Made by a program: the position numbers and the translations under genes | Shown: piece after piece, positions 27,484-37,255 of the stretch | How the letters are laid out: each line of letters opens with the position of its first letter | Numbering within the stretch: the first letter of the stretch is position 1 | Notes under the pieces: model-generated | Databases searched by the model: none | Told to the model about the DNA's origin: nothing | What the model saw: only the letters and a program-made list of their open reading frames with translations | Source of the DNA: Corynebacterium sp. TAE3-ERU16 | Lineage (GTDB): Bacteria > Actinomycetota > Actinomycetes > Mycobacteriales > Mycobacteriaceae | Direction of reading: 5' to 3' | Assembly: GCF_019209935.1 (NCBI RefSeq) | Contig: NZ_JAHUTN010000002.1 | Location: 186,001-250,000, forward strand | DNA length: 64,000 bases

Positions 27484-28448
27484 GCCACACCTCCGGTGGG
27501 TACGTTGCCGTATGCCGTGGAGCCTTCAGGGTCGACGACTCCGACCCCGGAGAACTTCGTCCGCAGCCACCGGACAGGCAGGGCCAGGAAGAACAGGGCT
27601 ATGACGGACAGTGCGACCGACGCCTGGGGGGAGACGGGGTGCGGGGTGTCCAGAGTCATGATGATCATGCCCGCGTATCCGCCGATGACGCCGACCGCGA
27701 TGGCCACCGGGATCATGAGTGACACGCGTTCCACCAGCAACCGCGCGGTGGCACCGGGAACGACGAGATAACCGATGACCAGGAGGACACCGACGGCGGA
27801 AGCCGAGGACACGACGACGGCGGCGATGGCGCCGTTGACCATGAGGTCCACAGCGAACCCGGAGATCCCGGCGGCACGGGCGCCATCCCGGTCGAACGCG
27901 GTGAATATCTGTTCCTTCCAGGACACCGTGATGATGGTGAGAGCGACCAGACAGACGAGGACCGATTCGACGAACCTGTCCGGGGTGACCTCCAGCAGAC
28001 GTCCGAACATCAGGGCCTCGAGCTGACCGGAGCGGTCACCCTTGTAGAGGGACAGCACGATACCGGCGGAGAAGAACGAGGTGAGCACGACGGCGGTACC
28101 GGACTCGGAGACCTTCGTGGTGCGCCTTCCGACGGCGGTGAGTGCGATGACGATGAACACGGCGCAGATGGCGGCACCGGGGATGATCATGTCGAGTCCG
28201 CCGTAGACGGCGCCCGCGACGATCCCGGGGAACACGGAGTGCACCATGGCCTCGGCGTTGAACTCCAGGCACCGGAGGTTGATGATGACCCCGACGAGTC
28301 CGGCGACGACACCGAGGAACATCAGCATGAGGAAGGGACGGAAGAGGTAGGGGGCTGCGGCGATCGTCTGCAGACCAGGGACATCCATGACGACGAGTCT
28401 GAGCGACTCGACGGCGTCGGTGACACCGGCGATGAGGCTATCCCACAT
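27480..28448 (-). CDS. mntC: Manganese ABC importer, permease 1
   Basis: A 322-residue ABC-3 family permease with the family segment NAEAMVHSVFPGIVAG near residue 65. The ATG at 28448 lies inside the end of mntB (11-nt overlap). Longer in-frame readings to 28703 only overlap the ATPase gene in another frame and were rejected. Pairs with MntD. Confidence 0.87.
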   Translation of the reverse strand: MWDSLIAGVTDAVESLRLVVMDVPGLQTIAAAPYLFRPFLMLMFLGVVAGLVGVIINLRCLEFNAEAMVHSVFPGIVAGAVYGGLDMIIPGAAICAVFIVIALTAVGRRTTKVSESGTAVVLTSFFSAGIVLSLYKGDRSGQLEALMFGRLLEVTPDRFVESVLVCLVALTIITVSWKEQIFTAFDRDGARAAGISGFAVDLMVNGAIAAVVVSSASAVGVLLVIGYLVVPGATARLLVERVSLMIPVAIAVGVIGGYAGMIIMTLDTPHPVSPQASVALSVIALFFLALPVRWLRTKFSGVGVVDPEGSTAYGNVPTGGVA

Positions 28449-29214
28449 GAAGTGCCTCCTCGAGTCCTGATCCGACGAATTCGTCCGTGCTGCGACTGCC
28501 GTAGGCCTTCTGGAGGTTGTCCGGTGTGAGGACGCTGTCGATGGGCCCGAACGCGATCTGCTGCCCTGCCAGGAGGGCGACATCCTCGCAGCATTCGTAG
28601 GCGAGTTTGAGGTCGTGTGTGGACACGACCACCGCCACCCCCTCCTGTTTGACGGAGTGGATGATCTCCAGCAGGGCCTCCCGGTTGGGCTCGTCGAGTC
28701 CATTGAACGGTTCGTCGAGGAGGATCATCCTGGGTGACGCGACGATGGAACGGGCGAGGAGGACCCGCTGGCGCTGTCCACCGGAGAGTTCACCGAAACG
28801 GAGGTTGGCGCGATCGGTCAGTCCGACCCGGTCGAGTACGGCGTCGACACGTCCACGGTGTGACGCCCCGGGGCGCCGGAGCCAGCCGAGCTCCGCGTAG
28901 AGCCCCATCATCACGACCTGCCGCACGGTGACCGGGAACGTGGCATCGAGATCCGCGACCTGGGGTACGTAGCCGATGGCCCCTTTGGGGACCTTTCCAT
29001 CGCCACGCCCGAGGATCTCCATCGTGCCGGAGACCCGGACCGTACCGAGGATGCCGCGGAGCAGTGTGGTTTTCCCGGCCCCGTTGGGGCCGATGAGTGC
29101 GAGGGCCTTTCCCGGCTGGACTTCACCGGTGACCCCGGTCAGCGTCGGGGAGCCGCCGTAACTGAAGCTCGCGTCAACGTAGCGCAGCGCCGGGACAGAC
29201 TGTGATGTGGCCAT
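28438..29214 (-). CDS. mntB: Manganese ABC importer, ATP-binding protein
   Basis: A 258-residue ABC ATPase with Walker A GPNGAGKTTLL, signature LSGGQRQRVLLARSI, Walker B MILLDEPFNGLD and H-loop STHDLKLAYE. It lies 142 nt after mntA; that spacer holds no gene or clear hairpin. Confidence 0.88.
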   Translation of the reverse strand: MATSQSVPALRYVDASFSYGGSPTLTGVTGEVQPGKALALIGPNGAGKTTLLRGILGTVRVSGTMEILGRGDGKVPKGAIGYVPQVADLDATFPVTVRQVVMMGLYAELGWLRRPGASHRGRVDAVLDRVGLTDRANLRFGELSGGQRQRVLLARSIVASPRMILLDEPFNGLDEPNREALLEIIHSVKQEGVAVVVSTHDLKLAYECCEDVALLAGQQIAFGPIDSVLTPDNLQKAYGSRSTDEFVGSGLEEALHVG

Positions 29215-29356
29215 TGATTTCTCCCTTGATGGAACCGGTATCTGTTATTGGTGAAAGTGAATGCGGTTAAGGTCCCTAACGCACGAGAGCCGCATCCCGG
29301 CGGACGGGACGCGGCGAACTCGCTTCAACGTGAGGTCGAGGGGAAAAAGCCCTGTC

Positions 29357-30559
29357 TCACAGATCTTTCGGGGTGTAGGGTTCGAGGATCTCCGGAACGG
29401 GAGCCACGGTGCCGCCCCATGCACGGACGAGGTTGGTGACGTTGTGCATGATGGATCCGATGTAGGTCTCCCCGTCGGTGCCGACCGGTCCGAGCGAATC
29501 TCCGTAGAGTGCGTCGTCACCGATGACGGCTTTCACTCCGGCGGCACTCGCGATCGCCTCGATCGACTTGGAGTTGTTGGAGTTCTCCGCGAACAGGGCC
29601 TTCGCGCCGGACTCACGGACCTTGTCGGCCTCGGAGGCGATGTGGTCCGCGGTGGCGTCGGCCTGGTCGTTGAAGTCGGTCAGCGCCGTACCGATGAAGT
29701 CGATGTTGAACTCATTGGAGAGGTAACCGAAGGCGTCATGCGACGTGAACAGAACCCGGTTCTGGTCCGGGACGGAGGCGAAGGACTCGGCGGCCCACTC
29801 ATCAAGGGCCTCAAGCTCCTTCTCGAAGCGGCTGACATGCTCCTTGAACAGGTCGGCGTTCTCGGGGGACGCCTCCTCGAGCGCGGCTCCGATGTTCTGC
29901 ACCTGGACCATCGCATTGTGGGGCGAGGTCCACACGTGCGGGTCGAAGATGAACTCGGGTTCCTCACCTGCGGCGGTGGCGAACGGCCACTCGCTGATGT
30001 CGACCTGTTCCACACCACGGTAGATCTTGTACGGCAGATCCTTCTCGGCGGCGAGGACCTTCTCCTTGTCCGACTTCTCGTCCGAGGTCAGGACGCCGCT
30101 GGTCACCACCATGGTGCCGTGGAATCCGGAGGACTCGACGGCGTTGTCCAGGAAGTGTTCGAGATCCACGCCGTTGACCATGAACAGGTCCGCATCGGTC
30201 ATCGCCGCCATCTGCTGAGGCGTCATCTCGTGGTCATGGGCGGAGGCGTTGGGTGCCAGGATGCAGGTGAGGTCCAGTTCCGACTCGGCGGCACCGGGAT
30301 CGGCACCGAAATGGGTGGTGTTCCCGTCTGATCCGGTCTTGTTGAAGGACAGCTCCGCATCAGCCGACTTGTCGGTGGCGATCTGGGTGACATAGTCGCA
30401 GATCTGGGTGGTGGTGGCCACCACCTTCACGGATTCACCGGAGACCTTCTCGACTTCTCCGGTTCCGGCGTCGCCGGATCCGGAATCGGATCCGCACGCG
30501 GTCATGACGAGCGAGGCAGCGGTGCAGGCGGCGAGAGCCGCAACTTTTCCGAGCTTCAT
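29357..30559 (-). CDS. mntA: Manganese-binding lipoprotein of ABC importer
   Basis: A 400-residue solute-binding protein with a lipoprotein signal peptide (lipobox LVMTAC, Cys near residue 22) and the cluster-9 (TroA/ZnuA) fold. ASAHDHEMTPQ and FIFDPHVWTSP hold candidate metal-ligand histidines, and DAFGYLSNEFNI and LFAENSNNSKSI are typical of later family blocks. The start at 30559 gives the signal peptide; the frame upstream is not coding. It heads the mntABCD-mntR operon behind a likely MntR operator. Zinc specificity cannot be excluded by sequence alone. Confidence 0.87.
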   Translation of the reverse strand: MKLGKVAALAACTAASLVMTACGSDSGSGDAGTGEVEKVSGESVKVVATTTQICDYVTQIATDKSADAELSFNKTGSDGNTTHFGADPGAAESELDLTCILAPNASAHDHEMTPQQMAAMTDADLFMVNGVDLEHFLDNAVESSGFHGTMVVTSGVLTSDEKSDKEKVLAAEKDLPYKIYRGVEQVDISEWPFATAAGEEPEFIFDPHVWTSPHNAMVQVQNIGAALEEASPENADLFKEHVSRFEKELEALDEWAAESFASVPDQNRVLFTSHDAFGYLSNEFNIDFIGTALTDFNDQADATADHIASEADKVRESGAKALFAENSNNSKSIEAIASAAGVKAVIGDDALYGDSLGPVGTDGETYIGSIMHNVTNLVRAWGGTVAPVPEILEPYTPKDL

Positions 30560-30684
30560 GGTTCGCAGTCTCTTTTCAGCAGTTTCCGGGTCGCCCTCCA
30601 CCGGATCGAGGAGAATCCGGGGGCCACCCACCAGTAAGTACATGGTAACCATACCCAGAAACAGCGGCGCCACAAACCTGAATC

Positions 30685-30698
30685 TTCAACGCATTGAA
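30685..30698. promoter_or_regulatory. Putative MntR operator upstream of mntA
   Basis: TTCAACGCATTGAA is a near-palindrome and matches the core of the motif reported for C. glutamicum MntR (TTCAATGCGTTGAA) when read on the minus strand. It lies 125 nt upstream of the mntA ATG. Confidence 0.6.
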
Positions 30699-30794
30699 CT
30701 TCATTGTGTCGAACGAACTTTAATTGCACATGAATCCCATTATTCTCCCAGCACACGCACACGGACCCCCTCGCGGCAGCTCTGCCACTCCCCC

Positions 30795-32264
30795 TCATTC
30801 AGGGGTGTTCACCCCTTTCCCCACCGACGGTGGATCGGGCAGCCGACGGCGTCGCAGCAGCTCGAGCAGCCACTGGGCATCGGTGTTCCGGAGATCAGCC
30901 GCCACCATCTGCACCGGCCCCTCCACCAGGTGCAGCTGCACGGAGGCGAGGTCCAGCAAGCGCCCGATCGGTCCCGTTTCCAGGGTGATCTCCTGGATGT
31001 GCGGTAGTGCAACCATCGACACCCGACGGGAGAAGCGACCTCCGTGAAGAATCACGGCATCCGGAAGATCCCGGTCATCTGCCCCCACCCCACCTGCAAA
31101 CGTGACCGCCCGGCGACCCCAGCAGATCGGCGACACCCATCGGGCCCGGCGCGGGCTCCGCAGGTCCGGACGGGTCCACCCCTCCGGTTGCGCTGATTCC
31201 TCGACCTCCGGAGCCGTCAGCGGGCTGAGCAGTGCCGCAACCCGGATCGCCTCCTCGCGGGTCCCCACCGGGAGAATCTTCGTCGTCCCCCCTCCCTCGG
31301 ACATCCCGTAGCCAGCCACACAGACTTGTACCGACCACCACCCGGCGAGCCTCCACAAGGCCTGCTGACGGATCTCCACGGAGTGCACCCGGGACATCTT
31401 CAGCGTCTGCCTGCGGCGATCGGCGAGTCCGTAGGCGATGTCCAGATCCTCACCGCCTTCTTGCCGGACAGTGAACCGCCAGGAGTTGTCGATGAGATTC
31501 CACATGGCGGGGATCGCACCGATGAACAACGGCCACAGCATCCCCAGAAATCCCGGTTGGATGATGACGATGATGAAGGCCGGTGCGGCGAGCAGGAACC
31601 ACCCGGAGAGAAATGTCGCAACGAGAGACCTGACCACGGGGATCGGGGCCACGATGAGCTCTCCGGCATCCGCCCCCGGATCCGGTTCCGTATCCGGGTC
31701 CCCAGCGGACGGGATATCCCGCACTCGGGTTCCGGTGCCCCCCTTCCCCAGGAGCTCGAGGATCTCCATGCGGAGCCGCTCGGCCGTCCTCCTGTTCAGA
31801 TAGGAGATCTCGATGACGGAGTCGTCCCCACCTGCGGTCTCGATACGGACCGCCGCGAGTCCGAAGATCCGGGCGATGACCGATTCCACGAGGTCGACCG
31901 CCTGGATGCGGTCATAGCGGGCGGTCCGGACCCGGACCCCCACCACCCCCTGCCGGTGTACGACCTCTTCCCCGGTGAGCCGGTATCCGGCGGCCCGCCA
32001 CCAGATGCCGGAAACCAGCCAGACCAGTGCGCACACCGCGGCGAACCCACCGATCCCGATCAGCAGCGGGCGGACGTCCACGTGGATCTTCCCGGAGACC
32101 AGGCCCCGCAGGGCCTCGAACACCGACTCCACCGTGTTTCCCACCACGACGGCGACGAGGGCGAGCAGAACCGTCCAGAACCTCAGCAGTGGACTGATCC
32201 GGTGCACACGTCGGTATCCATCGGTCCCGGAGTCACGGGCATCAGCTTCCGGGGAAGTGCTCAC
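30795..32264 (-). CDS. PH-domain (bPH2, YdbT-like) membrane protein
   Basis: A 489-residue membrane protein. Two hydrophobic pairs (near residues 30-80 and 210-255) alternate with bacterial pleckstrin-homology-like domains, recognisable from YRLTGEEVVHRQGVVGVR and RYDRIQAVDLVESVIARIFG. A third such domain follows near the C terminus. Members of the YdbS/YdbT group have been tied to envelope stress and bacteriocin resistance in Bacillus; the role in corynebacteria is unknown. It overlaps the upstream small PH-domain gene by 4 nt. Confidence 0.82.
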   Translation of the reverse strand: MSTSPEADARDSGTDGYRRVHRISPLLRFWTVLLALVAVVVGNTVESVFEALRGLVSGKIHVDVRPLLIGIGGFAAVCALVWLVSGIWWRAAGYRLTGEEVVHRQGVVGVRVRTARYDRIQAVDLVESVIARIFGLAAVRIETAGGDDSVIEISYLNRRTAERLRMEILELLGKGGTGTRVRDIPSAGDPDTEPDPGADAGELIVAPIPVVRSLVATFLSGWFLLAAPAFIIVIIQPGFLGMLWPLFIGAIPAMWNLIDNSWRFTVRQEGGEDLDIAYGLADRRRQTLKMSRVHSVEIRQQALWRLAGWWSVQVCVAGYGMSEGGGTTKILPVGTREEAIRVAALLSPLTAPEVEESAQPEGWTRPDLRSPRRARWVSPICWGRRAVTFAGGVGADDRDLPDAVILHGGRFSRRVSMVALPHIQEITLETGPIGRLLDLASVQLHLVEGPVQMVAADLRNTDAQWLLELLRRRRLPDPPSVGKGVNTPE

Positions 32265-32746
32265 AGCCCGCTCATCCTCTCCCGGGCCTTGACCGCCAGG
32301 CGGTCCCTCAGAGCTTCGGCGGTGGCCGTGTCCAGCCCCGGGATCTCACTGTCGGAGGTCGAGGATGCGGTGTGCAGGGTGAGGGTCCTGAGCCCGAAGC
32401 GGCGCTGGACGGGCCCCGAGGTGAGGTCGACGAACTGCACCCGGCCGTAGGGAACGACGGTGAACGTGTACCAGACCCGCCCCTTGGTGATGAGCAGCTC
32501 ATCCGTGGTCTCGGCCCATCCCAGCAGCCGGACCTGCGCGGGGATCAGCCATGCGAGATACACGGTGGTGAGGAGCATGAGCACGAGACCGATCCAGAAC
32601 CAGGGGGTCCACCACCAGACCGCCGCCGCGCATCCCAGCGCGAGGAGTACCGGTACCGGGAGCACGGTGATCAGCCGGGCCTTCGCGAGCGCAGGGGACA
32701 CAGGATTGAGCGGAATCGAATCAACGGGGGCTGCCATGGGATCCAT
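32261..32746 (-). CDS. PH-domain (bPH2, YdbS-like) small membrane protein
   Basis: A 161-residue protein with two membrane segments (near residues 25-60) followed by one bacterial PH-like domain (ELLITKGRVWYTFTVVPYGR then FVDLTSGPVQRRFGL). It is coupled by a 4-nt overlap to the larger YdbT-like gene, as in the ydbS-ydbT pair of Bacillus. The start may be ATG 32746 or the ATG three codons later. Confidence 0.82.
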   Translation of the reverse strand: MDPMAAPVDSIPLNPVSPALAKARLITVLPVPVLLALGCAAAVWWWTPWFWIGLVLMLLTTVYLAWLIPAQVRLLGWAETTDELLITKGRVWYTFTVVPYGRVQFVDLTSGPVQRRFGLRTLTLHTASSTSDSEIPGLDTATAEALRDRLAVKARERMSGL

Positions 32747-32776
32747 TGTGCCGAACCTCGCGGTGACCGTACACGG

Positions 32777-35700
32777 TCACCGGAAGTCCCGGGAACCGGT
32801 GGAGAGCAGCTCCGCCGCGGGGAAGGGTTCCAACAGGTCCGCCAGGATCGCCGCGGAGCCTGACGCGTTCTGGACGATGCCCCGGATGACCAGGGCGTGG
32901 GCGGTCCTGGCGAGCAGTCGCTGCCTGGCCCAGAGACCCGGGGGGACGATGATGTTCATCAGTCCCGTCTCATCCTCCATCCCGAGGAAGGTCACGCCGC
33001 TGGCGGTCCGGGGCCGTTGCCGGTGGGTGATGATGCCCGCGACCCTGATCCGGGCACCGTCGCGTTGGCTGAGCAGACGGTCGGCCGACACGATCCCCCG
33101 GGCATCGAGCGCGGCGCGCAGGAGCGCGACCGGCTGCCGGTCGTGGGTGACTCCGGTCGCGGCGATGTCGGCCGCCAGCAGTTCGAAGGATGTCATCCCG
33201 GGGAGTGCTGGGGCCTCGATCCCGGAAACCCCGGGCAGCATCCCTTCCTTCTCCGTCGCGGCGACACCTGCCTCCCACCGGGCCCGACGACGACCCACCC
33301 CGAGGCAGTCCGTCGCCCCGGCCCCGGCCAGCGCCTCCGTCTGCGCGACACTCAGGCCCGCCCGCCGGGCGAGGTCCGCGATCCCGGTGAACGGACCACC
33401 GGTGGTCCTCGCCCCGATGATCCGTTGCACCGCCTTCTCCCCCACTCCCCGGACGAGATCCAGCCCGAGCCGGATGCGGCCGTCAGGGCAGTCCGCGACG
33501 GCGGCCGAGTCGTTGACGGAGACCGGGTCCACCGGTACTCCGTGGCGTCGCGCATCGGCGATGAGGGACTGCGGCGAGTAGAAGCCCATCGGTTGCGCCC
33601 GCAGGAGACCGGTGCAGAACTCCGCCGGGTAGTGGTACTTGAACCACGCGGAGAAGTAGACCAGCGACGCGAAGGACTGGGAGTGGGATTCGGGGAACCC
33701 GTAGGCGGCGAAGGCGACCATTTTGTTCCACAGGTTCTCGGCGACATCGCCGGTGATGCCGTTGTTCTCCTCGAGTCCGGTGAAGAACCGGTCGCGGATG
33801 CGAGCCATGCGTTCCGGGGAGCGTTTGGACCCCATGGCCCGCCTCAGTGCATCAGCCTCGGCACCGGTGAAGCCCGCGGCGTCACGGGCCATCTGCATGA
33901 GCTGTTCCTGGAACAGGGGCACCCCGAGGGTCTTGGCCAAGGCGGGTTCCAGGCAGGGGTGGTCGTAGGTGACCGGCTCCTCGCCGTTGCGCCGCCGGAT
34001 GTAGGGGTGCACACTACCGCCCTGGATGGGGCCAGGACGGATCAGCGCGACCTCGACGACAAGGTCGAAGAACTCCCGGGGCTTCAGCCGCGGCAGGGTG
34101 GACATCTGGGCCCGGGACTCGACCTGGAACACGCCGACGGCGTCGGCGCGCGCGAGCATGGCGTACACCTCCGGTTCCGCGAGATCCAGCTCCCAGAGGT
34201 TCACCGTCCTGCCACGGTGTTCAGCGACGAGATCGATCATGTGGTGCAGCGCCTCCAGCATGCCGAGGCCGAGGAGATCGAACTTGACCAGCCCGGCCAC
34301 GGCGCAGTCATCCTTGTCCCACTGCACGATGCTGCGTCCGGCCTTGCGGGCCCACTCCACGGGCACGACATCGGCGATGGGGCGGTCACAGATGACCATG
34401 CCCCCGGAGTGGATGCCCAGGTGCCGGGGTTGTCCGATGAACCGTTCCGCGAGTGCGACGACCTCCGCGGGCGGCTCGGCCGTTCCCTTCGACCACGCGT
34501 CGCAGGCACCCTGCGGGTGTCCGAGCGCCCTACCCGCGTCACGGACGGCCCCGCGGCGACGGTAGGTGATGACGTTCGCGACCTGGGCGGCGTTGCCCCT
34601 GCCGTAGCGGGAGTAGGCGTACTGGATGACCTCCTCGCGACGGGTGGACTCGATGTCGATGTCGATGTCCGGCGGGCCGTCCCTCTCCGGGGAGAGGAAG
34701 CGTTCGAAGAGCAGGCCCGCTCCGACGGGTTCGACATTGGTGATGCCGAGCGCGAAACAGACCGCGGAGTTCGCCGCCGAGCCACGCCCCTGGCAGAGGA
34801 TGTCGCGTTCCCGGCAGAAGTCGACCAGATCACAGACGATGAGGAAGTAGCCGGGGAAGTCCAACTGTTCGATGATGTCCAGCTCATGTTCCAGTTGTGC
34901 GTGGACGAGGGATCTGAGGTCTGCCCCCCTGCGGGCGTACCTCTTCCGTGCACGCCGCTCCGTGAGCTCCCGGAGCCAGCTCATCTCGGTGTATCCGTCG
35001 GGGGTGTCGAAGCGGGGAAGCTCCGGGGCGATCAGGTCGAGGGTGAAGGCGCATTCGGCGGCGATCTCGATTGTGGTCCTGCGTAGCCGGTCGCTGCCGG
35101 GAAGAGCCCGGGCGATGTCTCCACCACTCCGGAGCCAGGTGCCGCCCATCGGATGAAGGCGAGGTTCCGCCTGCTCCAGCCCGGACCGGAGGCGGAGAGC
35201 ATGCTTCGCTCCCGCGACACGGGCATCGTGACGGGTGGCCGCCCGGGGAATCGAGCTGACCACGGCCCGCAGCCCGAGCCGTTCGGCTTCTGCGAGCAGG
35301 TGTTCGTTTCCGTCCACGTCACCGGGACACATCGTCCAGGAGAGCTGGACCGCGACGCATCCGGCACCGAATGCGTCGATCAGTTCGGGCAGACGTTCCG
35401 TCCAGGTGGAGTCGGCGAGAATCTGCCAGGTACCGGACGCCCGCTCACCGAGGACCGGGAGCGGTGGATACACGGGTGCGCCCTTGGCGCCGGCAGCCAT
35501 GTGCGCGTCGGTCACGGCGTGGCTGAGTCGCCGGTAGCCGTTCGCACCGCGGCAGAGCACACAGAGGATCGCATCTTCGCCGAGGGTGAGCTCCGCGCCG
35601 AAGACGGTGGCGAGCCCGGTGCCCGCGGCGGCCTCGGCGAAGCGGACCGCCGAGTAGAAGCCGTCGCGATCCGTGATCCCGAGCGCGGTGAGCCCGATCT

Positions 35701-35995
35701 CGACAGCCCGTTCGACGAGACTGTCGGGGTCCGAGGCACCGGAGAGAAAACTGTAGGAGCTCCGGGCGCGCAGTTCCGCGAAGGGGAACCCACCTCCCGG
35801 AGCAATGGGGGTTTCGGGAACTGATCCCAGTTCAGGAAGGGTAGAAGCCGGAAAAATCCGCCCTTTCACCCCTCCGGAGAGAATCCTCTCCAGCATTCTC
35901 CAGTCCATCGGACGACCATTGAATCCGAGACCACCACCCCATTCCATATAGAACATATTAGCGATTTGACCGTCGTCGCGACACCCCGCCCACAT
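32777..35995 (-). CDS. dnaE2: Error-prone DNA polymerase III alpha subunit DnaE2
   Basis: A C-family polymerase of up to 1072 residues. The N-terminal PHP domain (FAELRARSSYSFLSGAS, then GLTALGITDRDG) precedes the palm, where PPDIDIDIES holds catalytic aspartates. The tandem HhH segment and C-terminal OB domain (RIRVAGIITHRQRPRTASG) end the protein. It lacks the tau-binding C terminus of DnaE1. DnaE2 works with ImuA' and ImuB in SOS mutagenesis; that pair lies at 47.6-50.1 kb. The start is uncertain: ATG at 35995, 35956, 35947 and 35908 are all in frame and none has a good ribosome site. Only a half-site (CGAACA) of a LexA box is seen upstream. Confidence 0.93.
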   Translation of the reverse strand: MWAGCRDDGQIANMFYMEWGGGLGFNGRPMDWRMLERILSGGVKGRIFPASTLPELGSVPETPIAPGGGFPFAELRARSSYSFLSGASDPDSLVERAVEIGLTALGITDRDGFYSAVRFAEAAAGTGLATVFGAELTLGEDAILCVLCRGANGYRRLSHAVTDAHMAAGAKGAPVYPPLPVLGERASGTWQILADSTWTERLPELIDAFGAGCVAVQLSWTMCPGDVDGNEHLLAEAERLGLRAVVSSIPRAATRHDARVAGAKHALRLRSGLEQAEPRLHPMGGTWLRSGGDIARALPGSDRLRRTTIEIAAECAFTLDLIAPELPRFDTPDGYTEMSWLRELTERRARKRYARRGADLRSLVHAQLEHELDIIEQLDFPGYFLIVCDLVDFCRERDILCQGRGSAANSAVCFALGITNVEPVGAGLLFERFLSPERDGPPDIDIDIESTRREEVIQYAYSRYGRGNAAQVANVITYRRRGAVRDAGRALGHPQGACDAWSKGTAEPPAEVVALAERFIGQPRHLGIHSGGMVICDRPIADVVPVEWARKAGRSIVQWDKDDCAVAGLVKFDLLGLGMLEALHHMIDLVAEHRGRTVNLWELDLAEPEVYAMLARADAVGVFQVESRAQMSTLPRLKPREFFDLVVEVALIRPGPIQGGSVHPYIRRRNGEEPVTYDHPCLEPALAKTLGVPLFQEQLMQMARDAAGFTGAEADALRRAMGSKRSPERMARIRDRFFTGLEENNGITGDVAENLWNKMVAFAAYGFPESHSQSFASLVYFSAWFKYHYPAEFCTGLLRAQPMGFYSPQSLIADARRHGVPVDPVSVNDSAAVADCPDGRIRLGLDLVRGVGEKAVQRIIGARTTGGPFTGIADLARRAGLSVAQTEALAGAGATDCLGVGRRRARWEAGVAATEKEGMLPGVSGIEAPALPGMTSFELLAADIAATGVTHDRQPVALLRAALDARGIVSADRLLSQRDGARIRVAGIITHRQRPRTASGVTFLGMEDETGLMNIIVPPGLWARQRLLARTAHALVIRGIVQNASGSAAILADLLEPFPAAELLSTGSRDFR

Positions 35996-36104
35996 GCGAC
36001 GCCCTTACCCGCCCGGCCGGTCACGACTCTGCTCCCCATACCCCGACACTAGACCGAGCTGTACACGAACAGGACACACTGCTACGGTAATACGAGCGGA
36101 ATGG

Positions 36105-36120
36105 CAGAATGCTCTGTCTA
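36105..36120 (-). promoter_or_regulatory. McbR-like site upstream of metQNI
   Basis: Minus-strand TAGACAGAGCATTCTG. The first ten bases are identical to those at the metY and metX sites. It lies 92 nt before the metQ ATG. Confidence 0.5.
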
Positions 36121-36211
36121 GCCCCCACCGGGACACCCGCTTACCCCTCCACCGCGTCAGCCGGGTGGAACAGATAGACAACAGTCAGACCCCGACAGAA
36201 AGCTTGAACCC

Positions 36212-37105
36212 ATGAACCTCCGCCGTTTCACCACCATCGCCGCCGCCGGCATCTTCGCCGCGGGTTCCCTCGTCGCATGCGGTGACGACTCCGCAGACTC
36301 CACCGGCGCCTCCGGTGAAGAGAGCACGAAGATCACCATCGGCACCACAGACGCCGGCGGCAAGGCATGGGAGGTCTTCGAGGAAGAGGCCGACAAGGCC
36401 GGCATCGACCTGGACATCGTCAACTACTCGGACTACAACACCCCGAACAAGGCACTGTCCGAGGGACAGCTCGACGTCAACCTCTTCCAGCACCTGAAGT
36501 TCCTCTCCGAGTACAACGTCGGCACCGGCGACGACCTCACCCCCATCGGCTCCACCGAGATCGTCCCGCTGGCGCTGTTCTGGAAGGGCCACGATTCCCT
36601 CGACGGGATCGAGGGCGAATCCGTCGCCATCCCGAATGACTCCTCCAACCAGGGCCGCGCCATCAACGTGCTGGTCCAGGCCGGTCTGGTCACCCTCAAG
36701 GAATCGGGCCTCATCACGCCGACCCCCGCGGACATCGACGCGGACAAGTCCAAGGTCTCCGTGACCCCGGTCGCCGCCCCGCAGACCACCACCGTCTACC
36801 ACGAGGGCAAGCCCGCGATCATCAACAACACCTTCCTGGACCGGGCGAACATCGACCCGAAGTCCTCGGTGTTCCAGGATGACCCGACCTCCGAGGAGGC
36901 CGAGCCCTACATCAACGCCTTCGTCGTCCGCTCCGAGGACGTCGACAACGAGGGTATCCAGGAGCTCGTCGAGATCTGGCAGAGTGACGCCGTCACCGAG
37001 GCCGTCGCCGAGGAGTCCAAGGGCACCTCCGTCCCCGTCAAGCGCTCCGCCGCCGATCTGAAGGAAATCCTGGATCGCCTCGAGGACAAGCTCAAGAACC
37101 AGTAG
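36212..37105 (+). CDS. metQ: Methionine-binding lipoprotein of ABC importer
   Basis: A 297-residue NLPA-family lipoprotein with lipobox LVAC (Cys near residue 23). KITIGTTDAGGKAWEVFEEEA, the VNLFQHLKFL segment and VAIPNDSSNQGRAINVL are characteristic of MetQ. It binds D/L-methionine outside the membrane for MetNI. GAAAG lies upstream of the ATG. A hairpin between metQ and metN may set a higher level for the binding protein. Confidence 0.92.
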   Translation: MNLRRFTTIAAAGIFAAGSLVACGDDSADSTGASGEESTKITIGTTDAGGKAWEVFEEEADKAGIDLDIVNYSDYNTPNKALSEGQLDVNLFQHLKFLSEYNVGTGDDLTPIGSTEIVPLALFWKGHDSLDGIEGESVAIPNDSSNQGRAINVLVQAGLVTLKESGLITPTPADIDADKSKVSVTPVAAPQTTTVYHEGKPAIINNTFLDRANIDPKSSVFQDDPTSEEAEPYINAFVVRSEDVDNEGIQELVEIWQSDAVTEAVAEESKGTSVPVKRSAADLKEILDRLEDKLKNQ

Positions 37106-37153
37106 GCGGAATCCTCTTCCGCGGGTGATCCCCGTCACTGACGCGGATCACCG

Positions 37154-37191
37154 GCCACCGGCCCCGGCGGAGTACCGTCGGGGCCGGTGGC
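37154..37191 (+). terminator. Intra-operon hairpin between metQ and metN
   Basis: Perfect 13-bp arms (GCCACCGGCCCCG and its complement) with a 12-nt loop, 48 nt after the metQ stop and with no T run. It probably reduces read-through or protects the metQ message rather than ending all transcription. Confidence 0.55.
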
Positions 37192-37255
37192 ACGCCGTGA
37201 CGACGGTATCCATCCAGCAGACACCTGCTCCTCCCCACAGAATCGAGCAAACACC

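Noticed and set aside
32897..35086. 729-codon plus-strand open frame
   Set aside because: It lies wholly antisense to dnaE2, and its product is an Arg/Gly/Asp-rich string without domains, typical of the shadow of a high-GC gene.
36000..36100. LexA box upstream of dnaE2
   Set aside because: Only CGAACA with a poor second half (ACACAC) is present, far below the match seen at imuA'.
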